From the NCBI GenBank assembly GCA_947378425.1, contig CANCJV010000022.1:1-61976 (forward strand): 61,976 bases of DNA, given 5' to 3'. The notes below the pieces were generated by a model. The model saw only the letters and a list, made by a program, of their open reading frames with translations. It was not told where the DNA came from and made no database searches. Source of the stretch: Synechococcaceae cyanobacterium. GTDB lineage: Bacteria; Cyanobacteriota; Cyanobacteriia; PCC-6307; Cyanobiaceae. This document shows, piece by piece, positions 53,118 to 61,976 of the stretch (position 1 is its first letter; every line of letters begins with the position of its first letter). The position numbers were made by a program, and so were the translations under genes.

Positions 53118-54071
53118 ATGTCCAGCCCCGCCCACGACCTTTCCGCCTCCACCGCCCTGGCCGGGGTGCTGGGCAATCCCGTGCGCCATTCCCTCTCGCC
53201 AGCGATGCACAACGCCGCTCTGGCAGCCCTGGGGCTCGACTGGGCCTACCTGGCCCTGCCGGCCATGGCCACCGATCTGGAGGTGGTGCTGGCGGGGCTG
53301 AGGGCAATCGACTGCCGGGGCCTCAACGTGACCCTGCCCCACAAGCAGCAGGCCGCCCGACTGGCCACCCAGCTGACGCCGCTGGCCGCCCGGCTGGGGG
53401 CCGTGAACACCCTGGTGCCCCTGGCAGAGGGCGGCTGGCTGGGCACCAACACGGACGTGGAGGGCTTTCTGGCCCCGCTGAGCCCTGGCCCGGCGGGCGT
53501 GGCCGCAGGTGTTGTCACCCCCTGGCAGGGTCGCCAGGCACTGGTGCTGGGCTGCGGCGGCAGTGCCCGGGCCGTGGTGGCGGCCCTGGCGGAGCTGGGG
53601 CTGGCGCGCATCCTGGTGGCCGGCCGCCAGCCCGGCTCCCTGGCTGCCTTCATGGAGGACTGCCGCGGCTGGGCGCCGGGGCTGGCTGCCCTGGCCTGGC
53701 CCACGGGCGAGCCGCAGAACAACCGGACCCAGGACGCCTTCCAGCAGGCCCTGGCCGGCAGTGATCTGATCGTCAACACCACCCCCGTGGGCATGGCCTC
53801 CAACCGGGATCCCGAGGCGGCGAGCCGCTGTCCGCTCACTTCAGCCCAGATCCAGAGCCTGCAGGCCGGCAGCACCGTCTACGACCTCATCTACGTGCCC
53901 CGCCCCAGCGCCCTGCTCCGGGCCGCGGCCGAACGGGGCTGCCGGGCGATCGACGGCCTGGAGATGCTGGTGAACCAGGGGGCCGCCAGCCTGCGCCTCT
54001 GGACCGGCCTGGCCGAGGTGCCGGTGGCGGCGATGCGACAGGCCGCTCTGCGGCGGCTGGACGCGGCCTAG
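53118..54071 (+). CDS. aroE: Shikimate dehydrogenase
   Basis: This 317-residue NADPH-dependent enzyme converts 3-dehydroshikimate to shikimate. Motifs: LGNPVRHSLSPAMHNAAL (substrate site), CRGLNVTLPHKQQA with the catalytic Lys, GAVNTLV, LGTNTDVEGF, VLGCGGSARAVVAAL (NADP loop), VNTTPVGM and DGLEMLVNQGAASL. Length is slightly over the usual 270-290 because of a short loop around residues 155-165. The ATG at 53118 precedes the conserved core; a longer frame from 52953 is not conserved. Ycf60/Tic20 follows 23 bp downstream. Confidence 0.96.
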   Translation: MSSPAHDLSASTALAGVLGNPVRHSLSPAMHNAALAALGLDWAYLALPAMATDLEVVLAGLRAIDCRGLNVTLPHKQQAARLATQLTPLAARLGAVNTLVPLAEGGWLGTNTDVEGFLAPLSPGPAGVAAGVVTPWQGRQALVLGCGGSARAVVAALAELGLARILVAGRQPGSLAAFMEDCRGWAPGLAALAWPTGEPQNNRTQDAFQQALAGSDLIVNTTPVGMASNRDPEAASRCPLTSAQIQSLQAGSTVYDLIYVPRPSALLRAAAERGCRAIDGLEMLVNQGAASLRLWTGLAEVPVAAMRQAALRRLDAA

Positions 54072-54094
54072 CCTGGGCTGCCGCGAGCGAGTCA

Positions 54095-54562
54095 ATGGAC
54101 GGACCCCCGATCTGGCAGCGGCCGCTGGCCGCCCTGGCCTATCTGTTGCCCCTCAGCGATGCCATTCCCTTCGGCAAGGCGTTGCTGCTGCAATTTCCCG
54201 TACTTCAGCTGCTGGCCCTGCCCGCCCTGCCGCTGATCACCCTGCAGCAGGCCATTCCCTTCGGGGGGCTGGTGGTGTTCCTGGCGCTCTATCTGCTCGT
54301 GGTGCGCAACAGCCAGGTGCCGTACCTGATCCGCTTCAACGTCCTGCAGGCGATCCTGCTGGACATCGTGCTGGTGCTGCTCACCCTCGCTTTCGACACC
54401 CTGCTCGGGCCTCTGGGCGCCAGCTTCGCGGTGCGCACCCTGGAGAACACGATCTTCCTCGGCACCGTCGTGCTGGTGCTGTTCGCCCTGGTGCAGAGCC
54501 TGCGGGGCAAGGAGGCGGACATTCCCACGGTCTCCGAAGCGGTGCGGATGCAGCTCAACTGA
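54095..54562 (+). CDS. Tic20/Ycf60-family membrane protein
   Basis: This 155-residue protein with four hydrophobic segments has ALAYLLPLSDAIPFGKALLLQFP, VPYLIRFNVLQAILLDIVL and a short C-terminal DIPTVSEAVRMQL, which match the Ycf60/Tic20 family, the cyanobacterial relatives of the chloroplast inner-membrane import component. Role in cyanobacteria is unclear. It lies between aroE and rpsF. Confidence 0.85.
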   Translation: MDGPPIWQRPLAALAYLLPLSDAIPFGKALLLQFPVLQLLALPALPLITLQQAIPFGGLVVFLALYLLVVRNSQVPYLIRFNVLQAILLDIVLVLLTLAFDTLLGPLGASFAVRTLENTIFLGTVVLVLFALVQSLRGKEADIPTVSEAVRMQLN

Positions 54563-54659
54563 AGCTGTTGGCGCAGCAATCTCCAGGCTCGCGATGCCTT
54601 CGGCAGAACCAGAGCAGTTCACAGCCGGGCTGCTGGCCTGGAGCCGTCGGGCCCTGAGG

Positions 54660-54665
54660 TAAGGT
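54660..54665 (+). promoter_or_regulatory. -10-like element TAAGGT upstream of rpsF
   Basis: TAAGGT fits TAnnnT and would give a 5' leader of about 60 nt before the rpsF ATG at 54733. The same hexamer occurs 20 bp before the LCP gene. Confidence 0.4.
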
Positions 54666-54732
54666 TCGGAATCCGTCGCTGATGGATCCTTTCCCTCAGC
54701 CCCTCGCGCAGGCGACCACGACGCTTTCGACC

Positions 54733-55110
54733 ATGAGCCAGCCTTACTACGAAACGATGTACATCCTCCGTCCGGATATCCCGGAAGAGGAAGTTGAAAA
54801 TCACGTCACCAAATACCGCGACATCGTCGTTGAAGCCGGTGCTGAAGTGCTCGACACCCAGATGCGGGGCAAGCGCAGGTTGGCCTACCCGATCGCCAAG
54901 CATCGCGAAGGTATCTACGTTCAGCTCAATCACAACGGTGACGGCCAGCAGGTGGGCCCCCTTGAGCGGGCCATGCGCCTCTCGGAAGACGTGATCCGCT
55001 ACCTCACCGTCAAGCAGGACGGCCCCCTGCCCACTCCCCGTTCCGTGACGACCGGCGCCAGCGGTGCTGGCGAGAGTGCGGCGGCCGCCACCGAAACCGT
55101 CGAGGCCTGA
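54733..55110 (+). CDS. rpsF: 30S ribosomal protein S6
   Basis: This 125-residue protein begins [20 protein letters not shown] and has [22 protein letters not shown] and a VIRYLTVK strand, all typical of S6. The C-terminal tail is Ala/Thr/Glu-rich. The ATG at 54733 is chosen over 54682 because it starts the conserved first strand. It binds 16S rRNA with S18; rpsR is not in the window. Confidence 0.96.
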   Translation: MSQPYYETMYILRPDIPEEEVENHVTKYRDIVVEAGAEVLDTQMRGKRRLAYPIAKHREGIYVQLNHNGDGQQVGPLERAMRLSEDVIRYLTVKQDGPLPTPRSVTTGASGAGESAAAATETVEA

Positions 55111-55236
55111 ACCCTCGTAGTCTGCGCCTGGTTCTGCGACCGGGCCCTTCCCCGTGAGGGCCGCTTCCTGAGCAGTCCGGGTGCTTGTGTACACAATCCA
55201 ATGCCCTTACAGTCCACCGACGTGGGCTGGTAGGGC

Positions 55237-56145
55237 ATGAATGATTCTGGTGAAACCAATACCGGCGCACGAAACTCCCCTGCGCGAAACCGGTTCCAGG
55301 GAACGGCTTCCACCCGCCAACTCCAGGATGCCGGCGATGTCGACCGTCGCTGGTGGGAAGCGGAGGAGCGCAACAGAGCATCGGCCCGAACCACGCCAAC
55401 CCAATCGGTCGACCCTCACCAGCCCCTCGGCGCAAGCTTCTATCCGCCACCGCCACCGCCACCTCTGAACCCGGAGTGGTTCAGAGCGCCAGGCCAGCGT
55501 TCCCAGGAATCCGGCGCTCCGGAGCCAGGCACCAGCACAACCATTCCTGTCACTTCGCACTGGGGCGCCGGCACGTCCGTTCCAGGCAGTGCATACCTGC
55601 CAAGGGGTTCGAAGGGTGCAGGACAGTCGCCTGTTGCAGGCAACTCAGCTCTTCCCGGTCCCTTCGCCGCCTCTGGCACGCCAGCTGACCATGGCGCACC
55701 GGATGGGCCATCGGCCCCCAAGGCTGCCCACCACACGTCGGCGGCTCCGGTCAAGACAACGGATCAGAGCGGACTTGATGCGCTCACCGTGCAGCGCCTT
55801 GAGATGGAACTGGCGGCGTGCCGCGATGAAGGGGCGGCTCTGCACGAGATGCTCGAAGATCTGCCGGAGATCTTTGAGCGCAAATTCCGGCAACGCCTGC
55901 AGAGCATCCTCGAACAACAACAGCAACTGCTGGCCGACAACCAGGCCCTGAGGGAGCAGCTTCTCTCCCTGGCTCCAGGAGCTCCAGCCGTGGAAACGAG
56001 ACCCAGTCGCCTGTTGCTGCCGGCGTCCCAGCAGAGCATGCCACCGCTGACGAAGCGCAACCCCCTGGGCGAAACCCTGCGCAGAGTCCTGGGGCTGGGC
56101 CGGCCGGCCGGCCCTGGGACGATTGATCCGAACCGCTTCAGCTAG
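55237..56145 (+). CDS. Unrecognised Pro/Ser-rich protein with coiled-coil segment
   Basis: This 302-residue protein has a low-complexity N-terminal half (Arg/Ser/Thr/Pro-rich, with a run of seven Pro at about residues 70-76) and a helical coiled coil around residues 180-245 (RLEMELAACRDEGAALHEMLEDLPEIFERKFRQRLQSILEQQQQL and more). The end is basic and Pro/Gly-rich. No membrane segment or signal. Function unknown. It lies between rpsF and argG with ordinary GC. The architecture suggests a scaffold or partner-binding protein, but this is only shape-based. Confidence 0.65.
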   Translation: MNDSGETNTGARNSPARNRFQGTASTRQLQDAGDVDRRWWEAEERNRASARTTPTQSVDPHQPLGASFYPPPPPPPLNPEWFRAPGQRSQESGAPEPGTSTTIPVTSHWGAGTSVPGSAYLPRGSKGAGQSPVAGNSALPGPFAASGTPADHGAPDGPSAPKAAHHTSAAPVKTTDQSGLDALTVQRLEMELAACRDEGAALHEMLEDLPEIFERKFRQRLQSILEQQQQLLADNQALREQLLSLAPGAPAVETRPSRLLLPASQQSMPPLTKRNPLGETLRRVLGLGRPAGPGTIDPNRFS

Positions 56146-56150
56146 CTGGC

Positions 56151-57452
56151 TCAGCCGGCCCGATGGCGGGCCGACCACAGCCGTGTGGGCAGACCCCAGA
56201 CATAGATGAAACCCTCGGCGGCGCGGTGATCGAACAGATCCTCGGCGCCGTAGGTGGCCATGTCCGGCACATAGAGGCTGTCACTGTCGCTGCTGCGACC
56301 CACCACGGTGGCATTGCCCCGATGGAGCTTGATCCGCACCCGGCCGTTGACCGTTTCCTGGGTGCGATCGAGGAAGCCATCCAGGGCCTGCTTGAGAGGG
56401 CTGTACCAGAGGCCCTGATAGACCAGATCCGACCAACTCATCTCCACCTGGCGCTTATAGCGCTGGACATCGGCGGCGAGGGTGAGGCTTTCGAGCTCCT
56501 GGTGGGCCTTGATCAGCAACAACAGCCCCGGCGTCTCGTAGATCTCGCGGCTCTTGATGCCCACCACCCGGTTCTCCACCATGTCGAGGCGACCGAAGCC
56601 ATGGCTGCCGGCCAGGGCATTGGCGCGCCGGATCAGGGTCACCGGATCGAGCCGTTCGCCATCGAGGCTCACCGGATTGCCGTGCTCAAAGCCGATCTCC
56701 ACCACCTGAGGGACGGCGGGGGCGCCATCGACCGAGCAGGTCATGGCGTAGATCTCCTCCGGCGGCTCCACGTCGGGATCCTCGAGGCTGCCGGCCTCGA
56801 TCGAGCGCCCCAGAAGGTTGAGGTCGATCGAATAGGGCGACTTCTTGCTCACCGGGGCGGCGATACCGCAGCGCTCGCCATAGGCGATCGTCTCCTCGCG
56901 ACTCATGCCCCACTCCCGGGCTGGCGCCAACACCTTCAGTTCGGGGGCCAGGGCGCCGATGGCGACATCGAAGCGCACCTGATCGTTGCCCTTGCCCGTA
57001 CAGCCGTGGGCCACCGCATCGGCCCCCTCCTGGCGGGCGATCTCAACGAGACGGCGGGCGATCAGGGGCCGGGCCAGGGCGGTGGACAGGGGGTAGCGCC
57101 CCTCGTAGAGGGCATTGGCCCGGATCGCCGGGAAGGCGAACTCGGTGATGAAGGGCTCAATCAGATCGGAAACGATCGACTGGCTGGCGCCGGAAGCGAG
57201 CGCCTTCAGACGAATCGGCTCGAGTTCATCGCCCTGACCGAGATCGGCGGCGAAGGTGATCACCTCCTCCACGCCCCATTCCTGCTTCAGGTAGGGAATG
57301 CAGACGCTGGTATCGACCCCGCCGGAATAGGCCAGCACGGCCTTGCGGGCCCGCGATGCCGGTATGGCGGGCTGCTGGTTCGGCTGCGGGCAGAACTGCT
57401 GCTGCGGCAATGGCCGCTTCGATGGCTGTGCCGACTGGCCCGTACCCACCAT
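56151..57452 (-). CDS. argG: Argininosuccinate synthase
   Basis: This 433-residue enzyme joins citrulline and aspartate with ATP in arginine synthesis. Motifs: [18 protein letters not shown] (PP-loop), [56 protein letters not shown] and [15 protein letters not shown]. There is an N-terminal extension of about 35 residues (Gln/Pro-rich) before the PP-loop. The ATG at 57452 overlaps the stop of the small membrane protein upstream (TGATG). It is convergent with the coiled-coil gene, 5 bp apart. Confidence 0.97.
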   Translation of the reverse strand: MVGTGQSAQPSKRPLPQQQFCPQPNQQPAIPASRARKAVLAYSGGVDTSVCIPYLKQEWGVEEVITFAADLGQGDELEPIRLKALASGASQSIVSDLIEPFITEFAFPAIRANALYEGRYPLSTALARPLIARRLVEIARQEGADAVAHGCTGKGNDQVRFDVAIGALAPELKVLAPAREWGMSREETIAYGERCGIAAPVSKKSPYSIDLNLLGRSIEAGSLEDPDVEPPEEIYAMTCSVDGAPAVPQVVEIGFEHGNPVSLDGERLDPVTLIRRANALAGSHGFGRLDMVENRVVGIKSREIYETPGLLLLIKAHQELESLTLAADVQRYKRQVEMSWSDLVYQGLWYSPLKQALDGFLDRTQETVNGRVRIKLHRGNATVVGRSSDSDSLYVPDMATYGAEDLFDHRAAEGFIYVWGLPTRLWSARHRAG

Positions 57453-57709
57453 CACTCCTGCTCCTGGATCGATTGCTCCGATTCTCCCTCCTGGCCGGGC
57501 GGGGTCAACGCGGACGCGGGCGGCAGAGACCAGCGCCCCAACAGCAACAGCACCATTGCCAGGGAGGGCAGCAGCAGCAGACCCCAGACCAGCGAGTCTC
57601 CGATCGGCAGGGGCTCACTCCAGCGCTGCCCGGCGGCCGCCAGGGCGGCGCTGATCGCCAGGGCGAGGGCCCAGAGCTGAAGCACCTGACGGATCTTGGC
57701 GGAGGTCAT
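57452..57709 (-). CDS. Small two-helix membrane protein, unknown
   Basis: This 85-residue protein has two hydrophobic segments ([19 protein letters not shown] and [20 protein letters not shown]), a short N-terminus and a polar C-terminal tail rich in Glu and Gln. No family is recognised. It is likely co-translated with argG, whose start overlaps its stop. The ATG at 57709 is clear. The DUF3134 gene starts divergently 53 bp away. Confidence 0.7.
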   Translation of the reverse strand: MTSAKIRQVLQLWALALAISAALAAAGQRWSEPLPIGDSLVWGLLLLPSLAMVLLLLGRWSLPPASALTPPGQEGESEQSIQEQE

Positions 57710-57762
57710 GGACTCGGGGCGGTAGGGTGGTGGATCGGTCCCGCGGAAGCCAGGCAGGCGGT

Positions 57763-58014
57763 ATGAGCATTCTCGACACCATCAACCCCTCGCTGACGCG
57801 CTACCGCCGGGACGAACCGGCGCCGGTGCTGCCCCTGAGGGACGAACCCGATCTGCTCAGTCTGCTCGAGGCCAGTGGCCGACTGGTGGCCGATGAGGAA
57901 AGTGCCAGCACCGATGTCAGCACAGTGGAAGAAGAAGAACTCTCGGCGCTGATGGGCGAGAAGGAGGACTACAACCAGGCCGACGAACAGTCCGAAGAAG
58001 ACTGGGAAGACTGA
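57763..58014 (+). CDS. DUF3134-family protein
   Basis: This 83-residue protein has [20 protein letters not shown] and [17 protein letters not shown], the conserved pattern of the cyanobacterial DUF3134 family (a short basic patch then a helix ending in SGRL). The C-terminal 35 residues are strongly acidic. Function unknown. The ATG at 57763 has a TAGGGT -10-like hexamer 35 bp upstream. mraY follows 14 bp downstream. Confidence 0.8.
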   Translation: MSILDTINPSLTRYRRDEPAPVLPLRDEPDLLSLLEASGRLVADEESASTDVSTVEEEELSALMGEKEDYNQADEQSEEDWED

Positions 58015-58028
58015 ACCCGGCCCTCTCC

Positions 58029-59105
58029 ATGAACCGCTCCCACGGCCGACTTGCGGCCGGCCTTCTCGGCCTCATCCTTCTGGCTGGCTGCCTGCTGAGC
58101 GACGCCTTGGTGGCCAACTCGATGCTCACCCTGCCGCTGGTGCTCGGCGCCGCGGTCAGCGCCGGGGTCTGTCGCTGGGGAGTGCCACGGCTGCGGCAGC
58201 TCAAGCTGGGTCAGGTGATCCGCGAAGAGGGGCCCCAGGCCCATCACAACAAGGCCGGCACCCCCACCATGGGAGGCCTGCTGGTGGTGCCGGTGGGGGT
58301 GCTGATCGGGGCACTGGTGAGCCCCGGAGATCCGCGGCTGCTGGCCGTGGCCGCCGTCAGCCTGGCTTACATGGCGATCGGCGCCGTCGATGACTGGCGC
58401 AGCCTCACCAAGCGCACGAACACCGGCCTCACCCCCAGGGGCAAGCTGCTGCTTCAGGGCGGGGCGGCCGTGCTGTTTCTGCTCTGGGCCTGGTTCGGCG
58501 GTTGGCTGGGTGGAGGCGTGCCGGGCGATGTGGCCCTGCCCTTCGGCTGGATCCTGCCCCTGGGGCTCCTGATCTGGCCCCTGGGGCTGTTCGTGTTCCT
58601 GGCCGAGAGCAACGCCACCAACCTCACCGATGGCCTCGACGGCCTGGCGGGCGGCTGTGGCGCCGTGGTGTTCACCGGCATGGGGCTGCAGTTGATGCTG
58701 CGCGGCCATGGCGGTGATCCGGCCCTGGCGGCCTTTGCTGTGGCGATGGCGGGCTCCTGGCTGGGCTTCCTCAGCCAGAACCACCATCCGGCCAGGGTGT
58801 TCATGGGGGACACGGGATCCCTGGCGATGGGGGCGGCCCTGTCCGCCGTGGCCCTGCTCAGCAACAGCCTCTGGCCCCTGCTGCTGATGGGTGGCGTCTT
58901 TCTGGCGGAATCCCTCTCGGTGATCCTGCAGGTGTGGGTGTTCAAGGCCACCAAGGGGCCGGACGGCCAGGGGCACCGGCTGTTTCGCATGGCCCCCCTG
59001 CATCACCATTTCGAGCTGGCAGGAATCCCCGAACAGGGTGTGGTGATCGGCTTCTGGGGTGTCAGCCTGGTGTTGGTGCTGCTGGGCCTGGTGCTGCTGC
59101 CCTGA
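58029..59105 (+). CDS. mraY: Phospho-N-acetylmuramoyl-pentapeptide-transferase
   Basis: This 358-residue, ten-helix membrane enzyme makes lipid I in peptidoglycan synthesis. It shows [60 protein letters not shown] with the catalytic Asp residues, [21 protein letters not shown] loop and [13 protein letters not shown] with the metal-site His. Length is normal. It starts 14 bp after the DUF3134 gene. Confidence 0.97.
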   Translation: MNRSHGRLAAGLLGLILLAGCLLSDALVANSMLTLPLVLGAAVSAGVCRWGVPRLRQLKLGQVIREEGPQAHHNKAGTPTMGGLLVVPVGVLIGALVSPGDPRLLAVAAVSLAYMAIGAVDDWRSLTKRTNTGLTPRGKLLLQGGAAVLFLLWAWFGGWLGGGVPGDVALPFGWILPLGLLIWPLGLFVFLAESNATNLTDGLDGLAGGCGAVVFTGMGLQLMLRGHGGDPALAAFAVAMAGSWLGFLSQNHHPARVFMGDTGSLAMGAALSAVALLSNSLWPLLLMGGVFLAESLSVILQVWVFKATKGPDGQGHRLFRMAPLHHHFELAGIPEQGVVIGFWGVSLVLVLLGLVLLP

Positions 59106-59162
59106 GCAGTCAGCCCCGGGCCCGATCGGCAGCCACCGATCACCGATATCAGGAGTTCAGCC

Positions 59163-59399
59163 ATGGCGTACTTCACCTGGAGGGAAGCGGGCCTCACCGG
59201 CGACTGCGCCAGCCTTGATTCCATGGCGGCCCGCTTCGAAGAGGCGGCTGCCCTGATGCGACGCCTGGCCGCCGAGGGATTCCGGCTGGAACGGGACAGC
59301 CTGGGCCAGCGCATCACCCACCCGGACCCGGCGGTGTTCGAGGCCTATGGCTTCATCAGCGAGGAAACGGCCGAGCGCCAGCTGACGGTGTTCAACTGA
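59163..59399 (+). CDS. Small conserved-looking protein, unknown
   Basis: This 78-residue soluble protein reads MAYFTWREAGLTGDCASLDS, then a helix (RFEEAAALMRRLAAEGFRLER) and a closing GFISEETAERQLTVF. No domain is recognised; similar short proteins occur in picocyanobacteria by my recall. It has an ordinary start with AGGAG about 8 bp upstream of the ATG. Confidence 0.7.
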   Translation: MAYFTWREAGLTGDCASLDSMAARFEEAAALMRRLAAEGFRLERDSLGQRITHPDPAVFEAYGFISEETAERQLTVFN

Positions 59400-59421
59400 G
59401 TGACCGTGCTCCTGTCAGGCC

Positions 59422-59598
59422 TCAGCGCCGCAGCAGACCGATCACCCAGACCGCCACGAAGCCCAGGGACGAGAGGCCCAGATAGATCAGCGTCCAGGTC
59501 TGGAGATCGGCCATCTCCAGGCCGAACGGCAAAGCGCCTCCGACCGCATCGCCAGCGGTCTGCAGCGCCAGAGGCAGGCTCAAGGTGGTGCGAAGCAT
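59422..59598 (-). CDS. 58-residue single-helix membrane protein
   Basis: A short frame between convergent neighbours reads MLRTTLSLPLALQTAGDAVG, then a linker with PFGLEMADLQTW, then the hydrophobic helix TLIYLGLSSLGFVAVWVIGL and a terminal L-R-R. The single C-terminal helix with a positively charged end and clean codon use support a real gene, likely a small thylakoid or plasma membrane subunit. No family assigned. ATG at 59598. Confidence 0.6.
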   Translation of the reverse strand: MLRTTLSLPLALQTAGDAVGGALPFGLEMADLQTWTLIYLGLSSLGFVAVWVIGLLRR

Positions 59599-59669
59599 GG
59601 CGGAACGCTACGTGAAGCCGCGCTCGCCAGAGGCCCGCAAGGCAAGATCAGAGGGTTGGCGACCGTCCG

Positions 59670-60863
59670 ATGGCATCCCGATCAGCCCGCTTCCCCCGCA
59701 CCTTGATGCTGCTGGGCAGCGGCGAACTGGGCAAGGAGGTGGCCATCGCCGCCCAGCGGCTGGGTTGCTGCGTGATCGCCGTGGACCGCTACCCGGGGGC
59801 GCCCGCCATGCAGGTGGCCGATCTGGCTGAAGTGGTGGCCATGACGGACCCGGAGGCCCTCAAGGCCGTGGTGCGCCGCCATCAGCCCGACCTGGTGATT
59901 CCGGAAATCGAAGCTCTGGCCGTCGATGCCCTGGCGGAGCTCGAACGTGAGGGGATCACGGTGATCCCGACGGCCCGGGCCACGGCAGTGACGATGAACC
60001 GGGACCGCATCCGCGACCTGGCCGCCGGCCCTCTCGGCCTGCGCACGGCCCGCTTCGCCTATGCCGAAAGCGCCGCCGAACTGGCTGCCGCCGCCGCCCC
60101 CCTCGGCTGGCCCGTGGTGGTCAAACCGGTGATGAGCTCCTCCGGCAAGGGCCAGAGCGTGGTGAGCGGACCGGAGCAGATCGCCGCTGCCTGGGATGGG
60201 GCCATGGCCGGAGCCCGCGGCGCCGGAGCCCGGGTGATCGTTGAGGAATTCCTGCGCTTTGAACTCGAGATCACCCTGTTGACCGTGAAACAGTGGGATG
60301 GACCCACCCTCTTCTGCCCGGCGATCGGCCACATCCAGGAACGGGGCGACTACCAGTGCAGCTGGCAACCGGCGCTCCTGGGAGCCAGCCAGCTGGAGGC
60401 TGCCCAGACGATGGCCCGCCGTGTCACCGATGACCTGGGGGGTGCCGGCCTGTTCGGCGTGGAGTTCTTCCTCTGTGGCGACCCCGGCCAGGAGGAGGTG
60501 GTGTTCTCGGAACTCTCCCCCCGCCCCCACGACACCGGCCTGGTCACCCTGGTGGGCCAGAACCTGAGCGAATTCGAGCTGCACCTGAGAGCTGTGCTGG
60601 GCCTGCCGATCCCCGAGATCCGCTCCCTGGGCCCAGCGGCCAGCCGGGTGATCCTGGCCGGCTCCGCCGCCGAGGAGGTCCACTACGAGGGGGTGGCCGA
60701 AGCCCTGAGCATCCCCGAAACCCAGGTTCTGCTGTTCGGAAAAGCCGATGCCAGGCCCCTGCGCCGCATGGGCGTCGCCCTCGCCCGCGGTGACAACGAG
60801 GCCCAGGCCCGTCAGCGCGCCGATACGGCCGCCGGCCGCATCCGGGTGGGTGCCAGCCGTTAA
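59670..60863 (+). CDS. purT: Formate-dependent phosphoribosylglycinamide formyltransferase
   Basis: This 397-residue ATP-grasp enzyme makes formyl-GAR from GAR, formate and ATP in purine synthesis. Motifs: LMLLGSGELGKEVAIAAQRLG, EIEALAVDALAELE, PVVVKPVMSSSGKGQSVV, IVEEFLRFELEITLLTV, GDYQCSWQP, GVEFFLCG and SPRPHDTGLVTL. It uses formate that PurU (45836) can provide. The ATG at 59670 leaves a normal short N-terminus. Confidence 0.97.
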   Translation: MASRSARFPRTLMLLGSGELGKEVAIAAQRLGCCVIAVDRYPGAPAMQVADLAEVVAMTDPEALKAVVRRHQPDLVIPEIEALAVDALAELEREGITVIPTARATAVTMNRDRIRDLAAGPLGLRTARFAYAESAAELAAAAAPLGWPVVVKPVMSSSGKGQSVVSGPEQIAAAWDGAMAGARGAGARVIVEEFLRFELEITLLTVKQWDGPTLFCPAIGHIQERGDYQCSWQPALLGASQLEAAQTMARRVTDDLGGAGLFGVEFFLCGDPGQEEVVFSELSPRPHDTGLVTLVGQNLSEFELHLRAVLGLPIPEIRSLGPAASRVILAGSAAEEVHYEGVAEALSIPETQVLLFGKADARPLRRMGVALARGDNEAQARQRADTAAGRIRVGASR

Positions 60864-60901
60864 ACCCGCCGACACCCCTGGCCTGGACTGTCTTTGGGCC
60901 G

Positions 60902-60907
60902 TAAGGT
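60902..60907 (+). promoter_or_regulatory. -10-like element TAAGGT upstream of the LCP gene
   Basis: TAAGGT lies 19 bp before the ATG at 60927, the same hexamer as before rpsF. A very short leader would result. Confidence 0.35.
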
Positions 60908-60926
60908 GCACCCAGCCAGAAGAACG

Positions 60927-61952
60927 ATGGGACAGGCAGCATCCCCTCCGTCAGCCCCGACCCCATCGCCATCCAGGCGCTCGAAGGGTCCCCACGGACG
61001 CTCGACGTCCGAACCCCTGTCGATTGCCGTGCCTGAACTGCTCATGCGCCGCCAGGCCATGCCCCCGCCAAAACCAAAACGCGCCCGGGGCCTGTTCACC
61101 TTTGCCCTGGGGATCGCCCTTGGCTATGGCCTCGCCAGCCCCTACAGCCGACAGCTGCCCCAGTTGGCCGCTCAACTGCTGGCGGGCCTGAGCCGCGGCC
61201 CCAACACCCTGGCGGCGATGGTGAACCCCCTGAGCTTCACCCACCACCGCGTGTTGATTCTGGGCCGCGACAACGTGGCCGACAACACCGATGTGATGTT
61301 CACCGTCGAGCTCAAAAACGGCATCACCCAGATCACCCAGGTGCCAAGAGACACCTTCATCGAATCTGAAAAACTGGGGACCATCAAGGCCAATGCCCTG
61401 TATGAACTCGGGGGCATTGATACCGCCAAGGCTCAGGTGGCCCAGTTGGTGGGCGCTCCTGTCGAACGCTATCTGAAGCTGAATCTCAATGCCGTTGCCA
61501 AGGTGGCCGACGCCCTCGGCGGCGTGGTCATCGATGTACCCAAGCGGATGCACTACACGGACCAGACTCAGGGTCTGTACATCGATCTGCAGCCCGGACC
61601 CCAGAAGCTCAAGGGCAAGGATCTGGAGGGCTTCCTGCGCTTCCGCCACGACGAACTCGGCGATCTGGGTCGCATGGAGCGGCAGCGTTTGGTGCTGGCG
61701 AAGGTCTTCGAAAAACTGGCTCAGCCCAGCACCCTGGCGAGCCTGCCTGCCCTGCTCAAGATTGCTGGCGATGATGTCATCACCGATCTGTCGCCGATCG
61801 AGCTCACCCAACTGCTGGGCGGCATGGCCCATACCAAACTGAGCACCCAGAGATTGCCAGGTCGGCCCTACTGGCAGGACGATCTCAGTTACTGGATGCC
61901 GAATTCCAACACCCACTATCCAAGCGGCAACGGCGAAGAACCCAGAAACTGA
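60927..61952 (+). CDS. LytR-CpsA-Psr (LCP) family protein
   Basis: This 341-residue protein has a long basic, Ser/Pro-rich N-terminus, a hydrophobic anchor (GLFTFALGIALGYGLASPY), then the LCP domain: VLILGRDNVADNTDVMFTVEL, ITQVPRDTFIES, KANALYELGG, YLKLNLNAVAKVADALGGV and EGFLRFRHDELGDLGRMERQR with the conserved Arg residues. LCP proteins transfer glycopolymers to the cell wall or make them surface-linked; the substrate here is unknown. The ATG at 60927 is preferred to the upstream TTG at 60894. Confidence 0.9.
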   Translation: MGQAASPPSAPTPSPSRRSKGPHGRSTSEPLSIAVPELLMRRQAMPPPKPKRARGLFTFALGIALGYGLASPYSRQLPQLAAQLLAGLSRGPNTLAAMVNPLSFTHHRVLILGRDNVADNTDVMFTVELKNGITQITQVPRDTFIESEKLGTIKANALYELGGIDTAKAQVAQLVGAPVERYLKLNLNAVAKVADALGGVVIDVPKRMHYTDQTQGLYIDLQPGPQKLKGKDLEGFLRFRHDELGDLGRMERQRLVLAKVFEKLAQPSTLASLPALLKIAGDDVITDLSPIELTQLLGGMAHTKLSTQRLPGRPYWQDDLSYWMPNSNTHYPSGNGEEPRN

Positions 61953-61976
61953 GCTGGAAGGGGAGCAGAGCCTGGG

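Overview
The window is about 62 kb of GC-rich, gene-dense chromosome from a picocyanobacterium, most likely a Cyanobium or freshwater/brackish Synechococcus. The evidence is the photosystem II lipoprotein PsbQ, a Ycf60/Tic20-family protein, a NarM-type nitrate reductase-associated domain, a phytol-kinase-like protein, a group 2 sigma factor, a DUF3134 protein, and runs such as ycf60-rpsF and DUF3134-mraY. I saw no rRNA, tRNA or CRISPR. Genes are tightly packed and often overlap by 4-16 bp; GTG and TTG starts are common.

1-18.4 kb is mainly a nitrate-assimilation support region. cobA and a SirB/CbiX-like chelatase serve siroheme synthesis (nitrite reductase cofactor). A fused TrpD2-like/NarM protein and cyanase follow. 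Almost the whole molybdenum cofactor pathway is here (mobA, moaA, moaB, moaD, moaE, moeA, moaC), with a FdhF/YdeP-like molybdopterin oxidoreductase. A HEPN/MNT toxin-antitoxin pair sits inside the cluster. The first 46 bases are the start of an IS1182-like transposase leaving the window. Between moaE and moeA lies a lower-GC island (about 11.3-14.7 kb) with a DMT transporter, a deoxyhypusine-synthase-like gene behind a perfect palindrome, and long gene-poor stretches. An OpuB-type permease/binding-protein fusion closes the region.

18.4-36.7 kb holds a cupin, a glutaredoxin-MauE fusion, an overlapping sdhC-sdhA-sdhB operon, a PAS-GGDEF-EAL protein coupled to a DsbA-like oxidoreductase, an MFS exporter, polyphosphate kinase, a group 2 sigma factor and a phytol kinase. 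Next come a decayed operon (truncated DUF2141 gene plus a carotenoid oxygenase gene with three in-frame stops), DAHP synthase and a second copy of the DMT transporter.

36.8-46.7 kb holds acnB, a J-domain protein, a carboxylesterase, a radical SAM gene, an O-antigen-ligase-like protein and purU. Between the J-domain gene and the esterase is a chimeric scar: the 5' part of the radical SAM gene joined directly to the last 67 nt of acnB. This is the junction expected from an old tandem duplication.

46.8-62 kb is mostly housekeeping: psbQ, an amino-acid-oxidase-like protein, a PstS lipoprotein, a small cupin, dnaK with a clear terminator, aroE, tic20, rpsF, argG, DUF3134, mraY, purT and an LCP-family protein, plus small unknown proteins, one a 58-residue membrane protein. 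PurU (formate-producing) and PurT (formate-using) are both present and together form a plausible formate route into purines.
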